A stretch of 64,000 nt of DNA from an uncultured Pseudoteredinibacter sp. (GTDB taxonomy: Bacteria > Pseudomonadota > Gammaproteobacteria > Pseudomonadales > Cellvibrionaceae): positions 248,001 through 312,000 of the forward strand of contig NZ_CANMYE010000003.1 in the NCBI RefSeq assembly GCF_947502065.1. Reading direction: 5' to 3'. Of the stretch, positions 8,644-16,998 are shown piece by piece (position 1 is the first letter of the stretch; every line of letters begins with the position of its first letter). The notes beneath the pieces were generated by a model that was given only the letters and a program-made list of their open reading frames with translations, made no database searches and was not told the origin of the DNA. The translations under genes and the position numbers were made by a program.

Positions 8644-9705
8644 ATGTCTGTTTTTGACCATCCAGACTTTGACCAACATGAACAAGTGGTATTTTTTAAC
8701 CACCCACAATCTGGCTTAAAGGCCATTGTTGCTATCCACAATACCAATCTTGGCCCATCACTAGGCGGCTGTCGCATGTGGCCCTATGCCTCGTTTCAAC
8801 ATGCACTCACAGATGTGCTGCGCCTATCCAAAGGCATGACTTATAAATCGGCTGTTGCTGGCTTGCAACTTGGAGGCGGTAAATGCGTCATTATTGGCGA
8901 TCCGCGTGCGAACAAAAGCGAAGCGATGCTACTAGCACTGGGAGAGTATATTAATGGCCTTTCAGGCGCCTATATTACTGCCGAAGATTCCGGCACTTCT
9001 GTGCCCGATATGGAGGTCATCTCTCGCAGTACAGACTATGTTGCCGGCATTAATCCCGAAGGTGAGCACGGTGGAGATCCGTCGCCTACTACGGCTTACG
9101 GCACTTTTGTAGGCTTGAAGGCTGCCGTGAAGCACCGCTTCGGCCAAAGCGATCTGACTGGCTTAAAAGTCGCTATCCAGGGCGTCGGGAATGTTGGCTT
9201 TCACTTGGCGCGACATCTGAAAGATGCCGGTGCTGAGCTTATCGTAAGCGATATTTTCGCCCAGAATAGCGAGCGTGCCGCTGAACAACTTGGCGCAACC
9301 GTAGTGGCCCCCACTGATATTTACGGCGTGCAAGCCGATGTGTTTGCCCCTTGTGCTTTAGGCGGCAGTATTAATCAAGATACCGTGCAGGAGCTGCAGG
9401 CCAAGGTCATCGCCGGCGCCGCCAATAACCAGCTGGCACAAGCCCAGGTTGCCGAAACCCTTTTAGAAAAAGGCATTCTGTATACTCCGGATTATGTTTT
9501 GAATGCCGGTGGCATCATTGATATCGCTTATCAACGTGAAGGCAAAAGTCGCGACGAGATGCTAGCCCACGTCGATACGATTGCGCACACACTTGAAGAG
9601 ATCTTTGGGCGTGCCCAAGAGCAAGGTTTACCGACCAATCGCGTTGCTGATCAAGTTGCTGCGCAACGCGTTTACGCTCCTGAAGGCCTACGCGCAGCGA
9701 GCTAA
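8644..9705 (+). CDS. Leucine dehydrogenase (Glu/Leu/Phe/Val dehydrogenase family)
   Basis: 353 residues. NAD-dependent oxidative deamination of branched-chain amino acids to 2-oxo acids, the entry step of their catabolism. The substrate domain has GGCRMWPYA and the catalytic lysine region LGGGKCVIIGDP (~residue 80). EDSGTSVPDME follows, and the NAD-binding Rossmann motif is GVGNVGFHLARHL (~residues 180-192). Length and the LGPSLGGCRMW signature fit bacterial leucine dehydrogenases better than glutamate dehydrogenases. RBS GAGGCGAG precedes the ATG. Transcribed away from the Lrp-type gene, with a hairpin terminator directly downstream. Confidence 0.93.
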   Translation: MSVFDHPDFDQHEQVVFFNHPQSGLKAIVAIHNTNLGPSLGGCRMWPYASFQHALTDVLRLSKGMTYKSAVAGLQLGGGKCVIIGDPRANKSEAMLLALGEYINGLSGAYITAEDSGTSVPDMEVISRSTDYVAGINPEGEHGGDPSPTTAYGTFVGLKAAVKHRFGQSDLTGLKVAIQGVGNVGFHLARHLKDAGAELIVSDIFAQNSERAAEQLGATVVAPTDIYGVQADVFAPCALGGSINQDTVQELQAKVIAGAANNQLAQAQVAETLLEKGILYTPDYVLNAGGIIDIAYQREGKSRDEMLAHVDTIAHTLEEIFGRAQEQGLPTNRVADQVAAQRVYAPEGLRAAS

Positions 9706-9711
9706 AGCTAT

Positions 9712-9741
9712 GGGGAAGGTAGAAATCTTACTGCCTTCCCC
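9712..9741 (+). terminator. Hairpin downstream of leucine dehydrogenase
   Basis: GGGGAAGGTAG (9712-9722) pairs with CTGCCTTCCCC (9731-9741), 11 bp with one G-U pair and an 8-nt loop, six bases after the stop codon. There is no long T-run, so it may also act as a 3'-end stabiliser. Farther on, a 13-bp sequence CCTCATCACGCCT is repeated at 9795-9807 and 9809-9821. Confidence 0.65.
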
Positions 9742-9988
9742 GACTTAGACATCCGTTAACACGCATCAATAACTCCCCATCTCTATATCGCCTTCCTCAT
9801 CACGCCTCCCTCATCACGCCTTAATCAAACCCCAATCAACCCGCCCCTCTTAACAATTCGAAGCTCATTCATCCACTTTTCATCTTATGACATTTGTCAC
9901 CCAAAACTCCTGACAAAGCTCTCTAAAAACTCTTGCTGAGTTTTTGCATACTGATCCCACATTAAACAACAGCCCTCGGGAGATCATT

Positions 9989-10684
9989 ATGAAAAAGCAA
10001 ATCTTAGCAACGGTTATTGGTATCTTTAGTCTAAACAGCATGAACATCCTAGCGGACCAAGCCACCATCAATGACATCGAAGCCGCAGCTCGCGCCCTCG
10101 ATACCGTCAGCCTACAAGAGCTGAGCCAAAGCAGTGACAGCTATGATAGCGCATTGGCCAACTATCGCCTTGCGGTGAGCTTTAATGTAAAAGCCGATAG
10201 CGAAGCCGCTAACGCCGCCTTAGACAAAGCCATGGAAACCATGGAAGGTCTAACGGCCGAAGAGCCTGAAAATCCAGAAGCCTGGGCTCTATTGGGACAT
10301 ATCTACGGCACCAAGATCGGCTTTAACCCAATGAAAGGCATGTATTACGGCCCTAAGGCTGGCAAAAGCATCGCCAAAGCGAAAGAGCTAGCCCCCGAAA
10401 ACCCAAGAGTAAATTTGGTATCAGGCGTTAGCGATTACTTTACCCCAACTTTGTTTGGCGGCAGTAAGACCACAGCCATCAAGTCACTAAGTTCTGCCAT
10501 CAATCAATACGCTGATGACAGCGACTCTGGTTACCATTGGGGTCTTGCGGAAGCTTATGTATGGCGCGGTCTTGCACAAATGGAACTGGGTGAGAGCAAT
10601 AAGGCACTAAATGACTGGCGCGCTGCAGTGGCTATCGAGCCAAACTTCTACTGGGCCAGTTCATTGATCGAAAAGCATCAATAA
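9989..10684 (+). CDS. Periplasmic TPR-type protein of unknown function
   Basis: 231 residues from ATG 9989, which is followed by a signal peptide (KKQILATVIGIFSLNSMNILA, cleavage near residue 22); RBS CGGGAG precedes it. A longer frame from 9944 adds nothing. The mature part is alpha-helical with TPR-like segments: NPEAWALLGHIYG, a middle KSIAKAKELAPENPRVNLVSG and a clear C-terminal unit AEAYVWRGLAQMELGESNKA. It is probably a scaffold or chaperone in the periplasm. A 12-bp hairpin separates it from the following DesK/DesR-like pair, with which it may share a transcript or a regulatory circuit. Confidence 0.75.
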   Translation: MKKQILATVIGIFSLNSMNILADQATINDIEAAARALDTVSLQELSQSSDSYDSALANYRLAVSFNVKADSEAANAALDKAMETMEGLTAEEPENPEAWALLGHIYGTKIGFNPMKGMYYGPKAGKSIAKAKELAPENPRVNLVSGVSDYFTPTLFGGSKTTAIKSLSSAINQYADDSDSGYHWGLAEAYVWRGLAQMELGESNKALNDWRAAVAIEPNFYWASSLIEKHQ

Positions 10685-10706
10685 AAATATCCACTCGCTA
10701 AAGAGC

Positions 10707-10733
10707 AAGTACCTTATCTCGGATAAGGTACTT
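10707..10733 (+). terminator. Perfect 12-bp hairpin between TPR gene and sensor kinase gene
   Basis: AAGTACCTTATC (10707-10718), loop TCG, GATAAGGTACTT (10722-10733). It lies 23 bp after the TPR stop and 54 bp before the kinase start. It lacks a T-run and may be an attenuator or partial terminator. Confidence 0.6.
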
Positions 10734-10786
10734 TACAGCGCCTACACAATCCCTAAAAATGTGTGCTTCAAAAATAAGGAAACATA

Positions 10787-11893
10787 ATGAAAAACGACTA
10801 TATGCCTTCACTCTTTGCCCCTCGGGCGCAAAAGTGGAATATGATCTCACTATTATTTTCCTTGTTCTATTTCCTACCTGTCATTATGTCGGCAGAGTAT
10901 TTGAAGCTAGCGGATTGGATTAAAATCTTTGTTAGCTATGCCGTATTTCTCGGTTTGTATTTTTGGGGCTTAAAGAGCGATTCGAAAAATGCAATCTACC
11001 CCATAGCGGCACTGATCATTTGCTGCATTTATGTTTCTAGCTTTACGCCTGGCAGCAACGCTCTGTTTGGCTTTGCGATGTTTCTTACCGCCTACTATTT
11101 TCCATTACCTAAAGCCTTGTGGATACTTGCATTAACGATTGCTGCGGAGATCGTTGCTTTCGCTTTGCTGCGCAACTATGACTTTATGTTTTTGGGGATC
11201 GCGATATTTCTGAGCTTAGCCCTTTTTATTAACGCCGTTTTCGTACGCAAAGATTTACTGCATCGCTTCGCCGAAGCGAAAGATCAAGAACAGATTCAAC
11301 AATTGGCAACAATCGCTGAACGTGAGCGTATCAGCCGCGACCTACATGATCTACTAGGACACAGCTTATCGAGTATTGCACTAAAAGCCGACCTAGCTGA
11401 GAAACTGCTGAAGGCTGGTCAACATGACAATGCCGCCAAAGAAATCGGCGAGGTGGCTGAGCTAAGCCGCAGCACATTGAGCGAAGTCCGCGAAAGTGTT
11501 TCCGGTTTAAAGAAAACAGGCCTAGGCGCAGAGTTCAAACTGATGTGTGAGAGGCTAACAAGTGCCGGATTTGAATCTGAGTGTGACAATCAACTCAAGG
11601 CGGACTCAATCTTAAGTCCCGAGCTCGAAACCACTTTTATTCTGCTATTGAAAGAAGCCTGCACGAATGTCTTACGCCACAGCAAAGGTAACAAAGCTCG
11701 CCTATGTCTAAAGCTGGAGCAGGCTGAGCTGTACATGAGCATCTGGGACAACGGCGAAAACGCCGAGATAAAACCCGGCAATGGAACCTTAGGCATGCAA
11801 GAGCGTTGCTCCGCCATTGCGGCCGACTACCGCATTAGCGCAGGCCCTGAAGGCACTTCTGTGATTATTCGAAAAGAGATAAGTAATGACTAA
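10787..11893 (+). CDS. DesK-like sensor histidine kinase (NarL/HisKA_3 class)
   Basis: 368 residues. The N-terminal ~155 residues hold five or six hydrophobic segments with almost no periplasmic loop, typical of kinases sensing membrane state (DesK, LiaS-like). The HisKA_3 box is ERERISRDLHDLLGHSLSSI with the phospho-accepting His at residue 187. The ATPase domain contains ACTNVLRHSKGNKARLCL (N box) and WDNGENAEI and GNGTLGMQER (G boxes). It overlaps the response regulator gene by 8 bp, so the two are translationally coupled. The signal is unknown; the downstream SMR efflux gene suggests membrane or cationic-compound stress (inference). Confidence 0.92.
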   Translation: MKNDYMPSLFAPRAQKWNMISLLFSLFYFLPVIMSAEYLKLADWIKIFVSYAVFLGLYFWGLKSDSKNAIYPIAALIICCIYVSSFTPGSNALFGFAMFLTAYYFPLPKALWILALTIAAEIVAFALLRNYDFMFLGIAIFLSLALFINAVFVRKDLLHRFAEAKDQEQIQQLATIAERERISRDLHDLLGHSLSSIALKADLAEKLLKAGQHDNAAKEIGEVAELSRSTLSEVRESVSGLKKTGLGAEFKLMCERLTSAGFESECDNQLKADSILSPELETTFILLLKEACTNVLRHSKGNKARLCLKLEQAELYMSIWDNGENAEIKPGNGTLGMQERCSAIAADYRISAGPEGTSVIIRKEISND

Positions 11894-12488
11894 AGTTTTA
11901 ATTGTTGAAGATCAAGCCTTGGTGCGCGGTGCTATCGCCGCATTAATTCAGCTAGAGGAAGGTTTGGAGGTGGTTGGGCAAGCGGAAGACGGTCTGCAAG
12001 CCTTGAAGTTGATTGAAGAATTGCAACCTGATTTGGTATTGAGCGATATTGAAATGCCCAATATGACCGGGCTTGAGCTAGCGGAAAAGCTGCGTCAGCA
12101 ATTTCCCAAAATTCGCGTAGCTATAATGACCACCTTTTCTCGCGCGGGTTATATTCGACGAGCGATCGAAGCGGGTGTCGGTGGTTTTATTTTAAAAGAA
12201 GCGCCCTCAGAAACCCTGCTAGCAGCAATCTCACAGATTATGCAAGGCAAAACAGTTATCGATCCAGAGCTAGCCTTAAGTGCACTTGGCGATAATGACC
12301 CGTTAAGCGATAAGGAGCGCAAGGCCTTGCGTCTAGCCGGAGAAGGCTTAAAGACCAGTGAAATCGCAGAAAAGTTATTTTTATCGGAAGGCACAGTCCG
12401 TAATTACTTATCAGAAGCCATAGCCAAGCTTAGCGCCAGTAACCGTATCGACGCGGCAAGAATCGCCAAGCAGAAAGGCTGGTTGTAA
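11886..12488 (+). CDS. DesR-like response regulator (REC + LuxR HTH)
   Basis: 200 residues. Receiver domain with acidic pocket VEDQ (residues 7-10) and phospho-acceptor Asp54 (LVLSDIEMP), then a C-terminal LuxR/NarL-type helix-turn-helix (LKTSEIAEKLFLSEGTVRNYL, residues ~158-178). Partner of the kinase whose 3' end it overlaps. The likely targets are this operon and possibly the upstream TPR gene; no repeated operator could be confirmed by eye. Confidence 0.93.
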   Translation: MTKVLIVEDQALVRGAIAALIQLEEGLEVVGQAEDGLQALKLIEELQPDLVLSDIEMPNMTGLELAEKLRQQFPKIRVAIMTTFSRAGYIRRAIEAGVGGFILKEAPSETLLAAISQIMQGKTVIDPELALSALGDNDPLSDKERKALRLAGEGLKTSEIAEKLFLSEGTVRNYLSEAIAKLSASNRIDAARIAKQKGWL

Positions 12489-12515
12489 AATCCTAACGTC
12501 AAATAGAGCATAGAA

Positions 12516-12845
12516 ATGACTTATCTACTCTTAGCTGCGGCTGTCATCACCGAAGTTTGCGCCACGCTGTTATTAAAAGCCTCAAATGGATGGGAGAAAT
12601 GGGAGTATGGCATGGGCTCGATATTCTTTTACTCCTTGTCTGGGCTTGTTTTTGCATTTGTGCTCAAATCCATGAATGTTGGGCTAGCCTATGCAATTTG
12701 GTCTGGGGTAGGTATCGCCTTAGTTTGTATAGCCTCGGTCTTTATCTGGCAACAACGTTTTGATACGGCGGCAATAAGCGGTGTCGTATTAATTTTTGCA
12801 GGCACTTTATTAATTACCGTGAAATCCAGTATGACAATGCAATAA
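12516..12845 (+). CDS. Small multidrug resistance (SMR) efflux protein, EmrE-like
   Basis: 109 residues with four transmembrane helices. The membrane-embedded proton/substrate glutamate is Glu13 (ITEVCATLLLKAS), equivalent to EmrE Glu14, and the TM3 signature AIWSGVGIALV carries the conserved Trp. It exchanges protons for lipophilic cations, or guanidinium compounds in the Gdx branch; the branch cannot be set by eye. It is 27 bp after the response regulator gene and is probably the output of that two-component system. Confidence 0.9.
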   Translation: MTYLLLAAAVITEVCATLLLKASNGWEKWEYGMGSIFFYSLSGLVFAFVLKSMNVGLAYAIWSGVGIALVCIASVFIWQQRFDTAAISGVVLIFAGTLLITVKSSMTMQ

Positions 12846-12862
12846 AACACTGATCAGATAAC

Positions 12863-12891
12863 ATACAAAGAGCTTTGCTGGTTCTTTGTAT
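12863..12891 (+). terminator. Hairpin after SMR gene
   Basis: ATACAAAGA (12863-12871) pairs with TCTTTGTAT (12883-12891) across an 11-nt loop, 17 bp after the SMR stop. It is a likely end of the kinase-regulator-SMR transcript, without a pronounced T-run. Confidence 0.5.
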
Positions 12892-13109
12892 AGCCCTCCA
12901 CTTACTCCACCCTTGTCCTACACTAGCCCACCTTGGCCCCTCTCCACTGCCGCCCCCACCATGACAAGGCCCTAGGCCAGCCAAATTTTATGCCGTCGAA
13001 GCGAATTTTTCCGCATTCTACTTGGAGGGGACTGCAGAAAACCGCTACACCTTTTTGCCGATAGACATAATAATAAGCCCCTAAACTAAAAATACTCATG
13101 GAGATTAGC

Positions 13110-14333
13110 ATGACCATAGGCGTAGGCGGCTCGAGCCCCGAAGTAGAATTGGCAAAACTGAGCGAGATAGCGGCAGATATGAGTAATATTGTGCCTATCA
13201 GTAAAGAAGAATTTATCGAACGCCAGCAGCGTGCCTGTCAACTCATGCAATCACAGGGTGTAGAGGCCTGCTATCTAAATGCTGGTACAAATCTGTATTA
13301 CTTCACTGGTCTTAAATGGTATGCCAGTGAACGTTTGGTCGGTGCCCTTCTTTTGGCTAATGGTGAGCTTCACTATATCGCACCGCACTTTGAAGAAAAT
13401 TCTTTAAGAGACTTTATGCTGATCGACGCCCCATTTCACGGCTGGCATGAGCATGAAAGCCCACATCAGCTGTTGGGCGAGGTATTAAAACAAGCCGGTA
13501 TTGGTTCCGGCAAACTCGGTATTGACGATTCCACAGGCTTCTTTCAAGTGGACGCTATTGCCAAAGCCAACCCTCAGCTTGAGATTGTAAACGGTGCCAG
13601 TGTTAGCACGGCCTGTCGCGCTCAAAAGTCAAAAGCCGAACTGGCTTTGATGCAACGAGCTAAAGATATGACACTGGAAGTGCACAAAGCAGCGGCTAAA
13701 ATCTTGCGCCCTGGCATTAGCACTACTGAGGTCACGCAGTTTATTAATGAAGCCCATAAACGTGTAGGCGCCAGCGGCTCCTCCTTCTGCATTGTATTAT
13801 TTGGCCTTGCCAGCAGCTTTCCACACGGTGTGAAAGATCCGCAAGTTTTGCAAGAGAACGACTGGGTACTGATCGATACGGGCTGCCTTGTCGAAGGTTA
13901 TAACTCCGATATCACCCGCAGTTACGCTTATGGTGATGCCACTGACCGTCAGCGTCAGGCTTGGCAGGTTGAAAAAGATGCGCAAGCCGCCGCATTTTCC
14001 GCCGCCCAGCTAGGGCAAGCCTGTGAAGTAGCGGATTACGCTGCGCGCGAGGTCCTAGACGCGGCAGGCTTTGGCCCAGACTATGAATTACCGGGCCTAC
14101 CTCACCGCACCGGGCATGGTTGCGGTATCGATATTCACGAAGGCCCTTACTTAGTTCGCGGAGACAAGACGCCTTTAGCTCCGGGCATGGTTTTTTCCAA
14201 TGAGCCGATGTTAGTGCTGCCTGGAGAGTTTGGTGTGCGCTTAGAGGATCATTTCTATATGGGCGAAGACGGGCCTGTTTGGTTTACGGAGCCAAGCTAT
14301 TCTGTTGACGACCCATTTGGCTATGAAGCCTAG
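13110..14333 (+). CDS. M24 family metallopeptidase (Xaa-Pro dipeptidase/creatinase-like)
   Basis: 407 residues from ATG 13110; GGAG at 13101-13104 gives that start an RBS, while the ATG at 13098 overlaps the RBS itself. The N-terminal creatinase domain is at ~25-155 and the pita-bread catalytic domain at ~165-395. Metal ligands of the family are visible: Asp in VLIDTGC, Asp in NSDITR, His in RTGHGCGIDIHE, Glu in FSNEPML and Glu in VRLEDH. It is predicted to cleave dipeptides with C-terminal proline or related amide bonds in the cytoplasm. No operon partner; its stop shares CTAG with the convergent binding-protein-like gene. Confidence 0.9.
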   Translation: MTIGVGGSSPEVELAKLSEIAADMSNIVPISKEEFIERQQRACQLMQSQGVEACYLNAGTNLYYFTGLKWYASERLVGALLLANGELHYIAPHFEENSLRDFMLIDAPFHGWHEHESPHQLLGEVLKQAGIGSGKLGIDDSTGFFQVDAIAKANPQLEIVNGASVSTACRAQKSKAELALMQRAKDMTLEVHKAAAKILRPGISTTEVTQFINEAHKRVGASGSSFCIVLFGLASSFPHGVKDPQVLQENDWVLIDTGCLVEGYNSDITRSYAYGDATDRQRQAWQVEKDAQAAAFSAAQLGQACEVADYAAREVLDAAGFGPDYELPGLPHRTGHGCGIDIHEGPYLVRGDKTPLAPGMVFSNEPMLVLPGEFGVRLEDHFYMGEDGPVWFTEPSYSVDDPFGYEA

Positions 14334-15136
14334 TTACTAACCGAGCTATTCATCAGCGGCTGATTGGGCTGCTGATGAAAATCAATAAATTTCTTAGTTA
14401 TGGCTTTTATCCGGCCATCTTGTTTTAAGCCGCGTAAGGCCCTTGTTACCCGCCTCTCTACATTCTTAGTGTTATCCATACGATAAATCATAGACATTGG
14501 AAAAGTTTCAAGCGGCTCTATAACAATATTATCGTAGTCACTATTACTGACTAAAATATCAAGCTCTAACGTCGCAAACAAGAAGCCACCTACTCTACCT
14601 CGAGCGACCATTTCCAGTGCGCAGGCCCGACAACTCGAAAATTCAATATTATTGAAGTAAGAGAAAAACCACTCCTGAGAGGAATCACTGATCAAACTTA
14701 GCTCACCTTGTTGCTGTGCTGCGAAGTTTGCCTTTCGCCAAGTTTGCATTTTTAAGTCATCCCTTCGATAAGCGACCGAAAAAGACACTTCGCCAAATGG
14801 CTCAGAAATATAGGCATAACCACGCTTAGCCAGCTCAGAGGCTCCGGCCTTATTCACTACAACGGGTAGATGGACATCAGCTCTAGCAAAGGCCAAATTA
14901 GATAAAGAACGAGGGAAAGGGAAAACTCCATAATCGTATTCACCATGCTCCTTGGTACCCCCAATCTCCTTTACCATCTCCGCAAGCATTAAGCTCACAT
15001 TGGTTTTGTCCTCATCGCCTACTGAAAGCTGGGCTATGCTGTAAAATATCCTTTGATCGCTATTTGCAGACCACACCTGTAAAGAAAGCAGAAGAAAAAT
15101 AGGCAGCAAGCAATAGCTAAGCTTCGCTAGTTTCAT
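14330..15136 (-). CDS. Periplasmic binding-protein-like (SBP_bac_3 type) protein
   Basis: 268 residues with a signal peptide (residues 1-23, ending QVWSA). The mature part has the bilobal type-II binding-protein pattern of family 3 (amino-acid-type) proteins: SIAQLSVGD at the start, a middle RADVHLPVVVN, and a C-terminal NVERRVTRALRGLKQDGRIKAITKKF helix. No ABC permease or ATPase is nearby. Its start overlaps the end of the histidine kinase gene by 20 bp, so it is translationally coupled to the kinase and probably acts as a ligand-sensing partner rather than a transporter component (inference). Ligand unknown. Confidence 0.8.
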   Translation of the reverse strand: MKLAKLSYCLLPIFLLLSLQVWSANSDQRIFYSIAQLSVGDEDKTNVSLMLAEMVKEIGGTKEHGEYDYGVFPFPRSLSNLAFARADVHLPVVVNKAGASELAKRGYAYISEPFGEVSFSVAYRRDDLKMQTWRKANFAAQQQGELSLISDSSQEWFFSYFNNIEFSSCRACALEMVARGRVGGFLFATLELDILVSNSDYDNIVIEPLETFPMSMIYRMDNTKNVERRVTRALRGLKQDGRIKAITKKFIDFHQQPNQPLMNSSVSN

Positions 15137-16802
15137 CGACTAAGACCTCGCAAAAGCGAAGCTGAAAATCCACGCCTTTCCCTGGTTCACTCATGACATT
15201 GATAGTGCCATTGAACCTATCCCGTACCAGGTTATAAACAATGTTCATTCCCAGCCCCGTTCGATCACTATCCGATGAGGTCGTAAAAAAGGGATCGAAG
15301 ATATTTTGTTTCTCTTCCGAAGATAGTCCCCTACCATTATCACGATAATGGAGCACAAGATCTTCTCCGGATTGCTGAATTTGAAATTCTATATAGTTTT
15401 CCTTATCACTTTCAAAAGCATGAGTAATAGAGTTTCTAACCAACTGGGTCAGCACCTGATACATAGCCGACGGAAAGCTATTAATTTCAAGAGCGTCAAC
15501 ACCGATAACCTTAAATTCAATATTATGTTCACTCAGCTCCCGTCCTTGAGAGCCCATTACCGTTTCGATGTGTTCGACAATATCAAATACCGTTCGCTGG
15601 TCATCTTGATCATCAACCGAGACGGCCTTAAAGCTTCTAATAAGTTTGCCCGCGCGCCCTAGAGCATTAACGACTACATCCGCCGAATCTTCAGTCGATC
15701 CCAGTCCTGCCTCAAGATCATTAGAGGTTAAACTGCCGGCTTGATATCGACTCTTAAGGTGTACAACTTTACTTTGAATGAGACTTGCACCAGTAGCGGC
15801 CACACCTATTGGGGTATTCAGCTCATGGGCAACGCCCCTGACCATATTGCCGATAGATGCCATCCTTTCTGAACGAACCAATTGTTCTTGGGTAGAGCCG
15901 AGCTGTTCAACGGTAGCTAATAGCTCTTCATTAGCTTCAGCGAGCGCCTCATTTTTCCGCTGCATTTGTTCACGATGCTGCTTCTCTAACTTTTCTTTGT
16001 CTTTTCGGCTTTGCAATTCGTGGGTTAACAAAGATTGCGCCGTTCGGGATTCAACCAGATTATGCATATTTTCTTTGGCTTTGTTTAAAGCACTCGCAAG
16101 AGTCGTCAACTCATCGTTTGCTTTATCTACGCCATCAAGCCGCAGTCGATCCCCTCCGGGGTTACTGTCCATAGCGTTGGCAAAATCAACCATTTTATTC
16201 AGATGTCTTGCGACCAAATAATGGAATATTGCTAATATAAATATTGAGACGGAAAGCGTTTTAATCATTTGAAACGCCAATATAAATAGGAATTTATTGG
16301 TCAAGTCGATATAAAGCGGTGATAGCGACACCCGGACCATTAGCCGACCGATACAACTATCATTGGCGTTTCCTCCTTTATGGATTAAAAACACCCTCTC
16401 GATAAAATCAAGCGATTGGCCGGCAGCCACTCTAGCCAACTCGCTAAACTCACCACCCTCACATTGCGTCTTATTAGCCTCACCGATAAACTCATCCACC
16501 ACCACCAATTCAACACCAGGTAGCGAATTTAAGCCGCTGGCAATACTCTTGACCTGGCCACGATCAACTTCCCATATACTCCTAGATAAGCTTGAACGAT
16601 AACTACTGTCTATTTGTTGAAATTGAGTTTCGATGTGATTTATGCCAGAACGATAATCCAAATAGATTTGAACCCCAGTCTGCACACAAGCAAATAGGCT
16701 GCTTACCAAGAGCACATACAACAGCAATCGCCAGGCCACACTATTGCGGTCCCCCCGGCTAAAAAACTTCTTTGTCGCACTGTGTAAACTACCGCCGTTC
16801 AT
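15117..16802 (-). CDS. Membrane sensor histidine kinase with periplasmic domain
   Basis: 561 residues from ATG 16802, selected because AAGGAGAAG sits 7 nt upstream; the longer frame to 16853 would begin inside an inverted repeat. TM1 is at ~25-45, a ~125-residue periplasmic domain follows, then TM2 at ~185-205 (FLFILAFQMIKTLSVSIFIL), a HAMP-like region and a long charged coiled coil (~250-310). The HisKA phospho-acceptor is in VRGVAHELNTPIGVAATG, and the ATPase has QLVRNSITHAFES (N), YRDNGRGLS (G1) and RTGLGMNIVYNLV (G2). No receiver domain is attached and no dedicated response regulator is adjacent, although a NarL-type regulator gene lies upstream of it. It overlaps the binding-protein-like gene by 20 bp. 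Confidence 0.9.
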   Translation of the reverse strand: MNGGSLHSATKKFFSRGDRNSVAWRLLLYVLLVSSLFACVQTGVQIYLDYRSGINHIETQFQQIDSSYRSSLSRSIWEVDRGQVKSIASGLNSLPGVELVVVDEFIGEANKTQCEGGEFSELARVAAGQSLDFIERVFLIHKGGNANDSCIGRLMVRVSLSPLYIDLTNKFLFILAFQMIKTLSVSIFILAIFHYLVARHLNKMVDFANAMDSNPGGDRLRLDGVDKANDELTTLASALNKAKENMHNLVESRTAQSLLTHELQSRKDKEKLEKQHREQMQRKNEALAEANEELLATVEQLGSTQEQLVRSERMASIGNMVRGVAHELNTPIGVAATGASLIQSKVVHLKSRYQAGSLTSNDLEAGLGSTEDSADVVVNALGRAGKLIRSFKAVSVDDQDDQRTVFDIVEHIETVMGSQGRELSEHNIEFKVIGVDALEINSFPSAMYQVLTQLVRNSITHAFESDKENYIEFQIQQSGEDLVLHYRDNGRGLSSEEKQNIFDPFFTTSSDSDRTGLGMNIVYNLVRDRFNGTINVMSEPGKGVDFQLRFCEVLVDETSEA

Positions 16803-16835
16803 CAATAAACTTCTCCTTGCGGATACTGCATGGTA

Positions 16836-16871
16836 GTTTGCATAATCAATCACCTAGTTGATTATGCAAAC
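16836..16871. promoter_or_regulatory. Perfect 14-bp inverted repeat upstream of histidine kinase gene
   Basis: GTTTGCATAATCAA (16836-16849) and TTGATTATGCAAAC (16858-16871) are perfect complements around an 8-bp spacer. The element sits 34 bp before the kinase start on the minus strand. It is long enough to be a dimeric operator or an mRNA leader hairpin. No other copy was noticed in the window. Confidence 0.85.
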
Positions 16872-16998
16872 ATTTTTCCAAATACATTTATTATTGTTAG
16901 CAGTATAGACAAGGCTTGAGAAGTTACCCGAATAATAGCTTGGGCGAATATGGATGTGGCTTATCGCGCACTGAGATCAATAGACTGCTGTTGTTTGC

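Noticed and set aside
15778..16221. 147-codon plus-strand ORF inside the histidine kinase gene
   Set aside because: Ser/Arg-rich antisense shadow of the coiled-coil and HisKA region.
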